Below are positions 8,539 through 16,721 of a stretch of DNA of 40,021 nt, piece after piece. This stretch comes from Candidatus Bathyarchaeota archaeon (GTDB taxonomy: Archaea > Thermoproteota > Bathyarchaeia > Bathyarchaeales > DTEX01), in the NCBI GenBank assembly GCA_003661975.1, contig QMXE01000003.1, positions 1 through 40,021 on the forward strand. Reading direction: 5' to 3'. How positions within the stretch are numbered: the first letter of the stretch is position 1; every line of letters starts with the position of its first letter. The position numbers and the translations under genes are program-made. Under the pieces are notes generated by a model. The model was not told the DNA's origin. It did not search any database and was given only the letters and a program-made list of their open reading frames with translations.

Positions 8539-9811
8539 GAGGCGCGGGCGCTTCGAGAAGTCCAGATTGGAGGAGCTTAAGAGCCTAGCTGAGGCGGCGG
8601 GATATGAGGTTGTAGGTTTTCTGGAGCAGGTTACTCATCCCCATTCACGCTACCGTATAGGCAGGGGGAAGGCTGAGGAACTGGAGAGGATGGTGTCTGA
8701 GCTTGGAGCTGAGAAGATAATCTTCGGGGAGGAACTTAATGTTACGCAGATCTATAATCTCGCAAAGCTGACTGGAGTTGAGGTGATAGATAGATTCCAG
8801 CTCATCTTGGAGATATTCGATAGGAGAGCCTCGACGAGGGAGGCTAAGCTCCAGATAGAGCTGGCTCGCTGGCGCTATGAACTTGCACATGCAAGGGAGA
8901 AGGTCAGACTGGCGAAGATGGGTGAGCAGCCCGGCTTCCTCGGACTCGGAAAATACGAGGTTGACGTATACTATGAGACCGTTAAGAGGCATGTTCACAG
9001 CATCCAAGAAAAACTTAGGAGGGTTAGAAGGACGAGGGAGCTGCATAGGCATAGGAGGAGAGAGCTCGGCTTTCCAACGATCTCCCTTGCAGGATACACG
9101 AATTCCGGGAAGAGCACGCTCTTCAAGACGCTTACAGGAGAGGATGTGCCAATAGACGATGGGCTCTTCACAACTCTCTCCACGACTACGAGGGTGATGA
9201 ATCTCCTCGGCGTTCCAGCTCTGCTCACGGATACAGTCGGCTTCATCGATAGGCTTCCCATAACACTTGTGGAGGCCTTCCGATCTACGCTGGAGGAGAC
9301 GATATTTGCAGATCTCATTCTTCTCGTCGTGGATATAAGCGAGTCTGAAGATGAGATAAGGAGGAAGCTTGAGTGCTGCCTAAATACGTTGAGGGAGATA
9401 GGTGCTACTGGAATGCCGATCATAGCCGTCCTGAACAAGATCGATCTCCTCTCGGATGAGGAATTGCAGTCTAAGATCACCCGTCTCGGAGATTACTCGT
9501 TCGATCTAGTTCCAGTCTCGGCCCTACATAGAATGAACATTGATGAATTGAAGGTTAAGATTGCAGGTCACATATTAAGGCATGTGAGGTCCCTTGCGGT
9601 AATACCCATAAATGGAGATTCATTCTCGCTTCTATCATGGATATACAATCATGCAAAGGTGCTTGAGGTCTCGTATGGAAACTCGGATCTTAAAGTCTCA
9701 TTTTACGCTGAGCCGACTGTCGCCGAGAAGGTAAAGCATAGAGTTGAAGAGTTAGGCGGGGCATTCAAGTATGAAGCCACGGAAGGTCTATATCCTCAGA
9801 TTGAATCATAG
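8519..9811 (+). CDS. hflX: GTPase HflX
   Basis: The track ORF starts at TTG 8567, but the frame runs upstream as (ACG)KAIIVERRGRFEKSRLEELKSLAEAAGYEVVG. GRGKAEEL, ISLAGYTNSGKSTLF, DTVGFIDRLP and NKID motifs present. Start is uncertain (ACG 8519 or TTG 8567). Confidence 0.9.
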   Translation, partial: TKAIIVERRGRFEKSRLEELKSLAEAAGYEVVGFLEQVTHPHSRYRIGRGKAEELERMVSELGAEKIIFGEELNVTQIYNLAKLTGVEVIDRFQLILEIFDRRASTREAKLQIELARWRYELAHAREKVRLAKMGEQPGFLGLGKYEVDVYYETVKRHVHSIQEKLRRVRRTRELHRHRRRELGFPTISLAGYTNSGKSTLFKTLTGEDVPIDDGLFTTLSTTTRVMNLLGVPALLTDTVGFIDRLPITLVEAFRSTLEETIFADLILLVVDISESEDEIRRKLECCLNTLREIGATGMPIIAVLNKIDLLSDEELQSKITRLGDYSFDLVPVSALHRMNIDELKVKIAGHILRHVRSLAVIPINGDSFSLLSWIYNHAKVLEVSYGNSDLKVSFYAEPTVAEKVKHRVEELGGAFKYEATEGLYPQIES

Positions 9812-10316
9812 GCCTCAAAGGGATAAGAGGGTGACAACACATCTCTTCCTCGCAGCTAGGGCATTAGGCGCCACGGGAGGCTTCTATTCGGGCGAGGAGG
9901 ACGAGAAGGTTCAGATGAGCATAGAGAAGGTCAGTAGGTCATGGGGTGGAGACTTCAAGGTCTCCTACGTTCAGAACTGGGCGAAAAAGATAGTGGAGTG
10001 GAAGAGGATGGGAGGGAAGGTGATTCACCTCACAATGTATGGGCTTCCTTTAATGCAGGTGATCGGTCAGATCAGAAGCCTTAGGGAGCCTCTCCTAATA
10101 GTCGTCGGCGGAGCTAAGGTTCCCGGCAGGGTCTACATGATGGCTGACTATAACGTCTCTGTTACGTCTCAGCCCCACTCCGAGATAAGCGCCCTCGCAC
10201 TTTTCCTCCATGAATTGTTTGAGGGGGAGGAGCTCTCAATCTCCTTCGACGATGCGAAGCTTCGAATAGTCCCTCAGGAGAGGGGAAAGCTGGTTTTGAG
10301 GCTGAACGAAAAATAG
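9771..10316 (+). CDS. trm56: tRNA (cytidine(56)-2'-O)-methyltransferase
   Basis: VYILRLNHRPQRDKRVTTHLFLAARALGA and LLIVVGGAKVPGRVYMMADYNVSVTSQPHSEISALALFLHEL (SPOUT, Trm56-type). Confidence 0.93.
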   Translation: MKPRKVYILRLNHRPQRDKRVTTHLFLAARALGATGGFYSGEEDEKVQMSIEKVSRSWGGDFKVSYVQNWAKKIVEWKRMGGKVIHLTMYGLPLMQVIGQIRSLREPLLIVVGGAKVPGRVYMMADYNVSVTSQPHSEISALALFLHELFEGEELSISFDDAKLRIVPQERGKLVLRLNEK

Positions 10317-10383
10317 AGATGATAACGAACAATTTAAGTTTGCAGATGCTATTAAATTAATATGCATGATAGATGGTGATTTA

Positions 10384-10890
10384 ATGGCCCTATCGAACCG
10401 TGAAGTTCTATATAAGGTCGCGAGGATACTCGGCGGGGAGGAAGCGGTTAGCATAGTCAAGATCCTAGAGAATGTTGATGAGATAACCGATGAGGAGATC
10501 GTTGCAAAGACAAAGATAAAATTGAATACCGTTCGAAAGATCCTGTATAGGCTTTATAATCATTCCATTGTGGGGCTTAGAAGGACGAGGGATGAGAAGA
10601 CAGGCTGGTTCATCTTCCACTGGAGGCTTCAGCCAGACCAGATCGAGGGTTTCCTAATAAATCAGAAGAAGAAGATCCTTGAGAAACTTGAGGAGAGATT
10701 GAGATACGAAAAGTCCCATGAATTCTACTATTGTGGAACTCCGGGGCATAGACGCATACCCTTCGAGGAGGCAACCGAGTATATATTTAGATGTCCCGAA
10801 TGTGATAAGCCGCTCATGTATTATGATAATAGCAAGATAATTGAGTTTCTGACGAGGAAGATCGAGCAGTTAAGGGCTGAGTTGCAGTGA
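10384..10890 (+). CDS. tfe: Transcription factor E alpha subunit (TFE/TFIIE-alpha)
   Basis: N-terminal wHTH (EEIVAKTKIKLNTVRKILYRLYNHSIV...GWFIFHWRLQ) and C-terminal zinc ribbon (FYYCGTPGHRR...FRCPECDKPL). SD GGTGAT precedes ATG 10384; the track start is 10366. Confidence 0.9.
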   Translation: MALSNREVLYKVARILGGEEAVSIVKILENVDEITDEEIVAKTKIKLNTVRKILYRLYNHSIVGLRRTRDEKTGWFIFHWRLQPDQIEGFLINQKKKILEKLEERLRYEKSHEFYYCGTPGHRRIPFEEATEYIFRCPECDKPLMYYDNSKIIEFLTRKIEQLRAELQ

Positions 10891-11426
10891 AGGGAAGGAT
10901 CCCAACGCCGGAGGAAGCCATAGAGATCCTCCGTGAAAGCGGATGTTCACCTAACGTCATAAGGCACTGCAGGGCAGTAGCCGAGATCGCGGTGAAAATA
11001 GCATTGAAGTGCCGAGAGAGGGGCATTCCAGTTGATCTTGAACTCATACGCATAGGCGCTCTACTCCATGATTTAGGCCGCTCAAAAACTCACAGCGTTC
11101 ACCATCCAGTAGTTGGGGCTAAAATAGCGGAGGAGCTCGGTCTTCCAGAAGCCATCATAAGGATAATCAAGAGGCATATTGGAGGAGGCTTAACAGCCGA
11201 GGAGGCAGCTGAGCTCGGATGGCCAGTTGAGAATTATCTCCCAGAGACATTAGAGGAGAAGATCGTAACATACGCCGATAAGCTTATAGATGGAGATAAG
11301 GTGGTTCCGATCGAGAAGACAATAGAGGAGTTCAAGAGAAAGCTCGGAGAGGATCATCCATCAATAAAACGGATAATGAATCTGCATAGGGAAATAATGG
11401 AGTTATGCGGTGGATCAATAGAGTAG
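10887..11426 (+). CDS. HD domain-containing metal-dependent phosphohydrolase
   Basis: HCRAVAEIAVKIA...GALLHDLGRSKTHSVHHPVVGAKIAEELG...IIKRHIGGGLTAEEA; GTGA overlap with the TFE gene. Confidence 0.88.
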   Translation: MKGRIPTPEEAIEILRESGCSPNVIRHCRAVAEIAVKIALKCRERGIPVDLELIRIGALLHDLGRSKTHSVHHPVVGAKIAEELGLPEAIIRIIKRHIGGGLTAEEAAELGWPVENYLPETLEEKIVTYADKLIDGDKVVPIEKTIEEFKRKLGEDHPSIKRIMNLHREIMELCGGSIE

Positions 11427-11439
11427 CATTCAGACCTGC

Positions 11440-12084
11440 CTACTCTAAGACGTATTCCTCATTCGGCTCGAGGATAACCACTTTCACATTGGAGGATCCC
11501 TCAACTCTCCTTCTGAACTCCTCGGGGTCAGTGTCCCATCTATGCATTGGAATCACAACCTCAGGATTTATCGCTATGGCCGCCTCAGCCGCTTCTTCAT
11601 TATCCATCGTGTATGTCCCTCCGCTTGGGAGAAGAGCCAACGAGATATCCTTCAGTTCCCTCATTTCAGGAATGAAGTCTGTATCGCCGGCATGATAGAT
11701 CCTCTTATCGCCTATCGTGATGACATATCCATTCCCGAAGCCCTTAGGATGGAATGGAACGCCTGGAGATCTAAACCGCTTGTAATTATATGCATGCACT
11801 GCCTCAACGATTATGCCGTTAACCTCAATCTTCTCGCCCGGCCTTAAGGCTCTAACGTTTCCGCTGATCTTTGAGGCACATTCAGGCGGGCAGATGATCA
11901 CCGTATCCCCGGCGCTTATCCTCTTTATCTTTGAAGTGTCAAAGTGGTCGTAATGTGAATGCGTAACCAATATTAGATCTGCCTTCTCGGCATACTCGCC
12001 CTCATAGGGATCAATGTAAATGTTCCTTCCATCAGCCCTTACTTGAAAACTGGCATGCCCCAGCCACTTCACGACAATACCCAT
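11440..12084 (-). CDS. Metallo-beta-lactamase-fold metal-dependent hydrolase (UlaG-like)
   Basis: VKWLGHASFQV, LILVTHSHYDHFD, YHAGDTDFIPEM and VVIPMHRW. Internal ATG at 12084 fits better than the 12138 track start. Confidence 0.87.
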   Translation of the reverse strand: MGIVVKWLGHASFQVRADGRNIYIDPYEGEYAEKADLILVTHSHYDHFDTSKIKRISAGDTVIICPPECASKISGNVRALRPGEKIEVNGIIVEAVHAYNYKRFRSPGVPFHPKGFGNGYVITIGDKRIYHAGDTDFIPEMRELKDISLALLPSGGTYTMDNEEAAEAAIAINPEVVIPMHRWDTDPEEFRRRVEGSSNVKVVILEPNEEYVLE

Positions 12085-12160
12085 CAAACATCCCCAAAAG
12101 AATAATTTAATTCTCAACTTATCTATTTTCCGCCTCAAGTTCAGGCGGTTATCCCTAGGT

Positions 12161-12823
12161 TTATATTGGGAGAAGCCTGAAATTCAGGAATGTTTTGAGG
12201 CATATATCCAATCCGAAGAGTATCAATATTATGCCAAGCGCTACCAAGAGCGCCCCATATCCCCTGGATCTCAGTATCTTCACACTGCCTTCCCCGGCTA
12301 AGCTCATTAGGGCAAGCCAGAAATAATCCATCCATACATGCGCCGCATACATTACTAGCAGAACTTGAAGGCCCATGCTCATCGACATCCTGATCAGAGG
12401 CATCCCAACGGAGAGCCACCAGAGAAGGAAGTATGGATTGAGCCCAGTTAGGAGTAATCCTATCAGTAATGGATTGTATGCATAGCCTCCTCTCCCACCC
12501 TTAAATTCCCTCTTCAATCTCAGCACACTAATCCCATCCCTTATCGTCAGATATGAAAAGAAGAAGATGAAGGCTGAAATGGCGACGGTCAAGGCGAAGT
12601 TCACAATCGAATTCTCAATCAAGACCGTGACTGATGAGTAGAGCATAGCAATAACCAGAATGTAGGGAAACTCAAATATTGTATGGCCAAGAGCTATAAG
12701 AAGGCCTCCTTTCTCTGATCCCCTAGCCCCAACCATAATAGCCGAGGCCGTTAATGGACCCGGAGACATCACCCCAGAAACCGAGATAGCAACAGTTGTG
12801 ATTATCAGGCCGGTTAAATCCAT
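12161..12823 (-). CDS. LysE/RhtB-family transporter
   Basis: N-terminal ISVSGVMSPGPLTASAIMVGARGSEKGGLLIALGHTIFE and several hydrophobic spans; LTGLNPYFLLWW. Confidence 0.85.
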   Translation of the reverse strand: MDLTGLIITTVAISVSGVMSPGPLTASAIMVGARGSEKGGLLIALGHTIFEFPYILVIAMLYSSVTVLIENSIVNFALTVAISAFIFFFSYLTIRDGISVLRLKREFKGGRGGYAYNPLLIGLLLTGLNPYFLLWWLSVGMPLIRMSMSMGLQVLLVMYAAHVWMDYFWLALMSLAGEGSVKILRSRGYGALLVALGIILILFGLDICLKTFLNFRLLPI

Positions 12824-12878
12824 ACCGATACTCCTTCTCTATTGGATCTGTAGTGCAGTAATCTAAAAGCGAAGAATC

Positions 12879-13040
12879 CTATGGTCCTTCAAATCCGCAG
12901 TTTGGACATTTATATTGCCTGCCGAACTGCCTGCATTTTTCGCATCGCCAGATCATTATCTGCCCACAGTTCGGGCATGGAAACTTCGTCGCATCAGTTC
13001 CGGGCGGGATTATCCTATTGCATGATGTGCATTTCGGCAT
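12879..13040 (-). CDS. Small zinc-ribbon protein (53 aa, four CxxC knuckles)
   Basis: MPKCTSCNRIIPPGTDATKFPCPNCGQIMIWRCEKCRQFGRQYKCPNCGFEGP; ATG at 13040 (track start 13073). Confidence 0.85.
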   Translation of the reverse strand: MPKCTSCNRIIPPGTDATKFPCPNCGQIMIWRCEKCRQFGRQYKCPNCGFEGP

Positions 13041-13118
13041 GCTGACCCGTCTAGCCTCACTCAACCCGCTCACCCAAGGATGATCTTCAGAAAATAGTGA
13101 AGAGTCGCATATTTATGC

Positions 13119-14330
13119 TTATCCATTAATCTGCGGCTTTCCCAAGCCTAAGAGATGTGTTAGCATCTTTAATATCCTCCCGTGATGTATGAGCTCAGAG
13201 ATCACGCGGCTCTGAAAGTCCATGTCTCCAAGCTTGGATATGACTCTGCAGAGATCCTCCCTCTTTATAAACTCGAATAATTTGTCGATCATCCTGTCGG
13301 ATAATGCATTCAGAATCCTTCTGGCCCAGAGCATATACCTGAATTCTCTGCCAAGCATGCCCCTCCAGATCCTCTCGTATGAGACTAGGAAATCACTGTT
13401 GAATCTGCTGAGCCTAACGGCTTCCGCAGCAACCCTGCCGGCGGTCATTCCGCAGATCCCTCCGAGAATAACTCCCCCACCAGTTGTGGGCTTAACCTGT
13501 CCAGCGGCATCCCCAACTATAAGCAGGCGGTCCGCGAATGTCCTCCTTATTGGACCTGAAGTCACTATTGTTCCAGAGCGAACAGCAAGAATCTCATACT
13601 CCTCATCTTTAAATCGTCTCTGAATGAAGCGGTTGAGGAGTATTCTCGGATTTGCCCTCTTACAGCCCAATCCGACCCTCACGGAGTCGCTGCTGAGAGG
13701 GATCAGCCATGCAAAGAATCCTGGAGCAACCTGCCTTCCGAGATGCACCTCAACATATTCCGGGTCCACGCTTACCCCGCTGAGATCAAACTGTAATGCC
13801 GAAAGAAGGCATGAGCTGTTTAGGGGCTCTAAACCAGCGGCCCTAACGAGTCTCGATGATACTCCCTCAGCATCGATAAGGATCTCAGCCATGAACCTGT
13901 CCGGCTTGGAGCATACGTGGACTCCAATTCCATCCACGCTTATACCATAAACTTTACAGTTGAGTCTTATCTCGGCTCCGGCTCTCTCTGCTTGGAAGGC
14001 TAAGAATTTATCGAATAGGGATCGATTAACGACGCATGCCACAGGCCTATCCCTCTCTATCCTTAGGGATAAGCCTGATGGAGAATAGAAGATCGCGCCT
14101 CTAACCATATTCTGCACATAAGAATGATCGATTGGAATCTTCAATCTTTCCAGTCCATTTAGGCTTAGTAGGCCAGCGCAATGGCAGGGAATCCCTACTT
14201 CAGGATGCTCCTCCAAGACTAGAACTTCCACCCCCCTCTTGGAGGCTTCCCTCGCTGAGAGAAGCCCGGAAGGCCCTGCCCCAACAACTATAACCTGTCG
14301 TTTCTCCAAACTCAAGAATACTACTCCCAT
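13119..14330 (-). CDS. Geranylgeranyl reductase family FAD-dependent oxidoreductase
   Basis: VIVVGAGPSGLLSAREASKRGVEVLVLEEHPEVGIPCHCAGLLS and LLIVGDAAGQVKPTTGGGVILGGICG. Confidence 0.9.
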   Translation of the reverse strand: MGVVFLSLEKRQVIVVGAGPSGLLSAREASKRGVEVLVLEEHPEVGIPCHCAGLLSLNGLERLKIPIDHSYVQNMVRGAIFYSPSGLSLRIERDRPVACVVNRSLFDKFLAFQAERAGAEIRLNCKVYGISVDGIGVHVCSKPDRFMAEILIDAEGVSSRLVRAAGLEPLNSSCLLSALQFDLSGVSVDPEYVEVHLGRQVAPGFFAWLIPLSSDSVRVGLGCKRANPRILLNRFIQRRFKDEEYEILAVRSGTIVTSGPIRRTFADRLLIVGDAAGQVKPTTGGGVILGGICGMTAGRVAAEAVRLSRFNSDFLVSYERIWRGMLGREFRYMLWARRILNALSDRMIDKLFEFIKREDLCRVISKLGDMDFQSRVISELIHHGRILKMLTHLLGLGKPQING

Positions 14331-14376
14331 CTTAAGATTGATAACTCAAAAATTGCTCGTATAATACAGAGGGTGC

Positions 14377-15363
14377 TTACCTGTTAATCTTTATCTTTTC
14401 GCCGCGAATTAACCTCTCTACATCCTGCCTCTCTATAACCGGAATATTCACTGGTAATGTTATCTTAAGCGCGGCCATCGCGCTTCCATACTCCAATCCC
14501 GTCTGAACGTCTCTCCTTAAATAGCCATATATGAATCCAGCTGCGAATGCATCTCCAGCTCCGAGAGGATTCACCTCCCTGACTGGATGGGGCCTCCCAC
14601 GGAATATCCTCGTTGTCCTCGCTATGCTGCCCTTATCTCCAAGCGTGATGACAACGACCTCGCTTCCATACTCCTTCTGAAGCCTCAATGCTGCCTCCTC
14701 CGGAGGTAGATCATCATTCAAGAGGATATTCGCGTCTCTCCAAGTCGATATTAGAATATCAATGTTGGGGAGAATCTTGTCTAGGCATCTCCTCGCCTCA
14801 TCCGGGCTCCAAAGTAAAGAGCGGTAATTAACGTCGAATGAGGTCTTAACTCCCATCTCCCTCGCCTTTTCAGCAGCCTTGATCGTGAGTTCCCTGCAGC
14901 ATTCACTCAGCGCAGGGGTGATCCCCGTTTGATGCAATATCTCAGCTTGGCCAATATACTCCCAATCGATCTCCTCAGGCTTAAGCGTCGTGAATGCTGA
15001 TCCAGCCCTATCATAAATTGTCTTTAACGGTCTTGGTTCAGCCCCGAACTCTACGAAGAATAATCCGACACGTCCCTTATCAGTTAGGATTACACGAGAA
15101 ACATCCACGCCGTAGCTCCGCATCGTATTTAGGATCTTCCTTCCAAGGGCATTATCGACTAGCTTACTGATCCATCCTGAATGCATCCCAAGTCTCTCAA
15201 GTCCGATCGAAACGTTAGTCTCAGCGCCCCCGAGCATAGCGATGAATGTATTCGAGTTCTCTATTAGCTGGAAGGGTGGAGGGGCAAACATGATCATGGT
15301 CTCGCCTATCGTTACGGCCTCCACCCTTCTCCTCTCTGAGTTAAGTTCGATTTTCCCCGGCAT
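14377..15363 (-). CDS. PfkB-family sugar kinase, probable 2-keto-3-deoxygluconate kinase
   Basis: ETMIMFAPP, GGAETNVSIGLERLG, FDVNYRSLLWSPDEAR and NPLGAGDAFAAGFIYG. KDGK-like, next to a DHDPS-family aldolase. Confidence 0.88.
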   Translation of the reverse strand: MPGKIELNSERRRVEAVTIGETMIMFAPPPFQLIENSNTFIAMLGGAETNVSIGLERLGMHSGWISKLVDNALGRKILNTMRSYGVDVSRVILTDKGRVGLFFVEFGAEPRPLKTIYDRAGSAFTTLKPEEIDWEYIGQAEILHQTGITPALSECCRELTIKAAEKAREMGVKTSFDVNYRSLLWSPDEARRCLDKILPNIDILISTWRDANILLNDDLPPEEAALRLQKEYGSEVVVITLGDKGSIARTTRIFRGRPHPVREVNPLGAGDAFAAGFIYGYLRRDVQTGLEYGSAMAALKITLPVNIPVIERQDVERLIRGEKIKINR

Positions 15364-15375
15364 ATCCGCTAAACC

Positions 15376-16272
15376 CTACTCGCCGAGTAACCCCAACCTA
15401 ACAAACTCATCCTTCATTCTCTTTCTTTCTTCCTCAGTAACTGGAAGCACAGGTCGCCTTGGAACTCCAACGTCCACTCCGCGCTCCTGAAGCATCGCAT
15501 AGCATGCAGCGGCTGTTGACTTCGCTATGTGAAGTATCCTCCTAGCCTCATTGACCTTAAGCTGCAACTTTACGGCCTCATCATAGTTCTTGTTCACTGT
15601 TGCATTATAGAGGTCAACTACGACCTCTGGGAATGCATTTGCAAGTCCTGAGACGCATCCGTTTGCCCCCAACATGACAGCTGGAAGCAGAAGAGCCTCT
15701 GTTCCAATTATCAAGTTGAAGTCCCTTGAGCCTACCTCCAATACGAAGTGGGAAAACTCAACCAAGTTGAATCCGCTGTCCTTCAAGCCCTTAACTCCAA
15801 CATCGGCCAATTTAACCAGAACTGAGGGGGTTATTGTGAATCCCGAGGTCTTCGGATTATTGTATGCATAGACCGGCAAGTTCACGGAGTTAACCAGCTG
15901 CCTATAATGCTCAACGACCGTTTCATCATCATGCCTATAATAGTATGGGGGGACAGCGGCTACTGCGTCAGCTCCATTATCCTCAGCATGCTTTGCAAGC
16001 TCAATAACCTCATTTGTGCTGGCCGCTCCGACATGCGCTATGATGGCCATCTTACCCCCAACCTGATCAACCGCGATCTCCAATACCCTTTTACGCTGCT
16101 CAACTGTCATTATTGGGCCTAGACCATAGGTGCCGCATAGGAAGACTCCATGAGAGCCCTTTTCCACCTGAAAGTCCAGAAGTCTCCTCAAACCCTCCTC
16201 GTATACTTCCCCGTTCTTATCGAATGGCGTAATTAGCGGAGGTATAACGCCTTTAATCTCCATCTGGGTCAC
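15376..16272 (-). CDS. Dihydrodipicolinate synthase/KD(P)G aldolase family protein
   Basis: GVIPPLITPFDKNGEVYEEGLRRLLDFQ, GTYGLGPIMTVEQRKRVLEIA, PVYAYNNP and GLKDSGFN (Schiff-base lysine region). Start may be ATG 16263. Confidence 0.88.
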   Translation of the reverse strand: MTQMEIKGVIPPLITPFDKNGEVYEEGLRRLLDFQVEKGSHGVFLCGTYGLGPIMTVEQRKRVLEIAVDQVGGKMAIIAHVGAASTNEVIELAKHAEDNGADAVAAVPPYYYRHDDETVVEHYRQLVNSVNLPVYAYNNPKTSGFTITPSVLVKLADVGVKGLKDSGFNLVEFSHFVLEVGSRDFNLIIGTEALLLPAVMLGANGCVSGLANAFPEVVVDLYNATVNKNYDEAVKLQLKVNEARRILHIAKSTAAACYAMLQERGVDVGVPRRPVLPVTEEERKRMKDEFVRLGLLGE

Positions 16273-16381
16273 CTCCAGATTTATTTCCTCTCCGCATATT
16301 AAAAACTATCTTGGATGAACACAACCTTAAAATATACCTAATCCTTCATTAGTGCAACATAAGGCGGATGGAGGAAGAGGC

Positions 16382-16651
16382 TTGGCTAAGGTTCTAATAT
16401 CATTGAAGATATTTCCTTCAGATGTCAACATCGACTTGGAAGGCTTGAAGGGGAAGATCCGGAAAGCCCTTCCAGACTATGCATCCATATATAAGTTTGA
16501 GGAGGAGCCTGTTGCCTTCGGATTGGTAGCGATAATAGCCCACATCTTGGTTCCCGAGGATAGGGCTGGAGGAGTAGATGAGGTTGAAGAAGCCCTGAAG
16601 GGGATTGAGGAAATAAGTAACATACAAACCCTAACTGTTAGACGGTTATAG
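16382..16651 (+). CDS. ef1b: Translation elongation factor 1 beta (aEF1B)
   Basis: AKVLISLKIFPSDVNIDLEGLKGKIRKAL...FEEEPVAFGLVAIIAHILVPEDRAGGVDEVEEALKGIEEISNIQTLTVRRL; TTG start 16382. Confidence 0.92.
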   Translation: MAKVLISLKIFPSDVNIDLEGLKGKIRKALPDYASIYKFEEEPVAFGLVAIIAHILVPEDRAGGVDEVEEALKGIEEISNIQTLTVRRL

Positions 16652-16721
16652 CCGTTCACTACGTTTATATAGTTTTTTGCTCCTTTCATTGTTTGATAAT
16701 CAGATAAGCCATTAATATGCG

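Noticed and set aside
12141-12419. Minus-strand ORF overlapping the LysE-family gene
   Set aside because: Out-of-frame overlap with a convincing membrane transporter; no coding character.
16630-16660. ACGG-TTATAG-CCGT small inverted repeat upstream of CDC48, considered as a second operator for the HSP20 regulator
   Set aside because: Only 4-bp arms and no resemblance to the ATTACTGATTGGTAAT arms at 5670.
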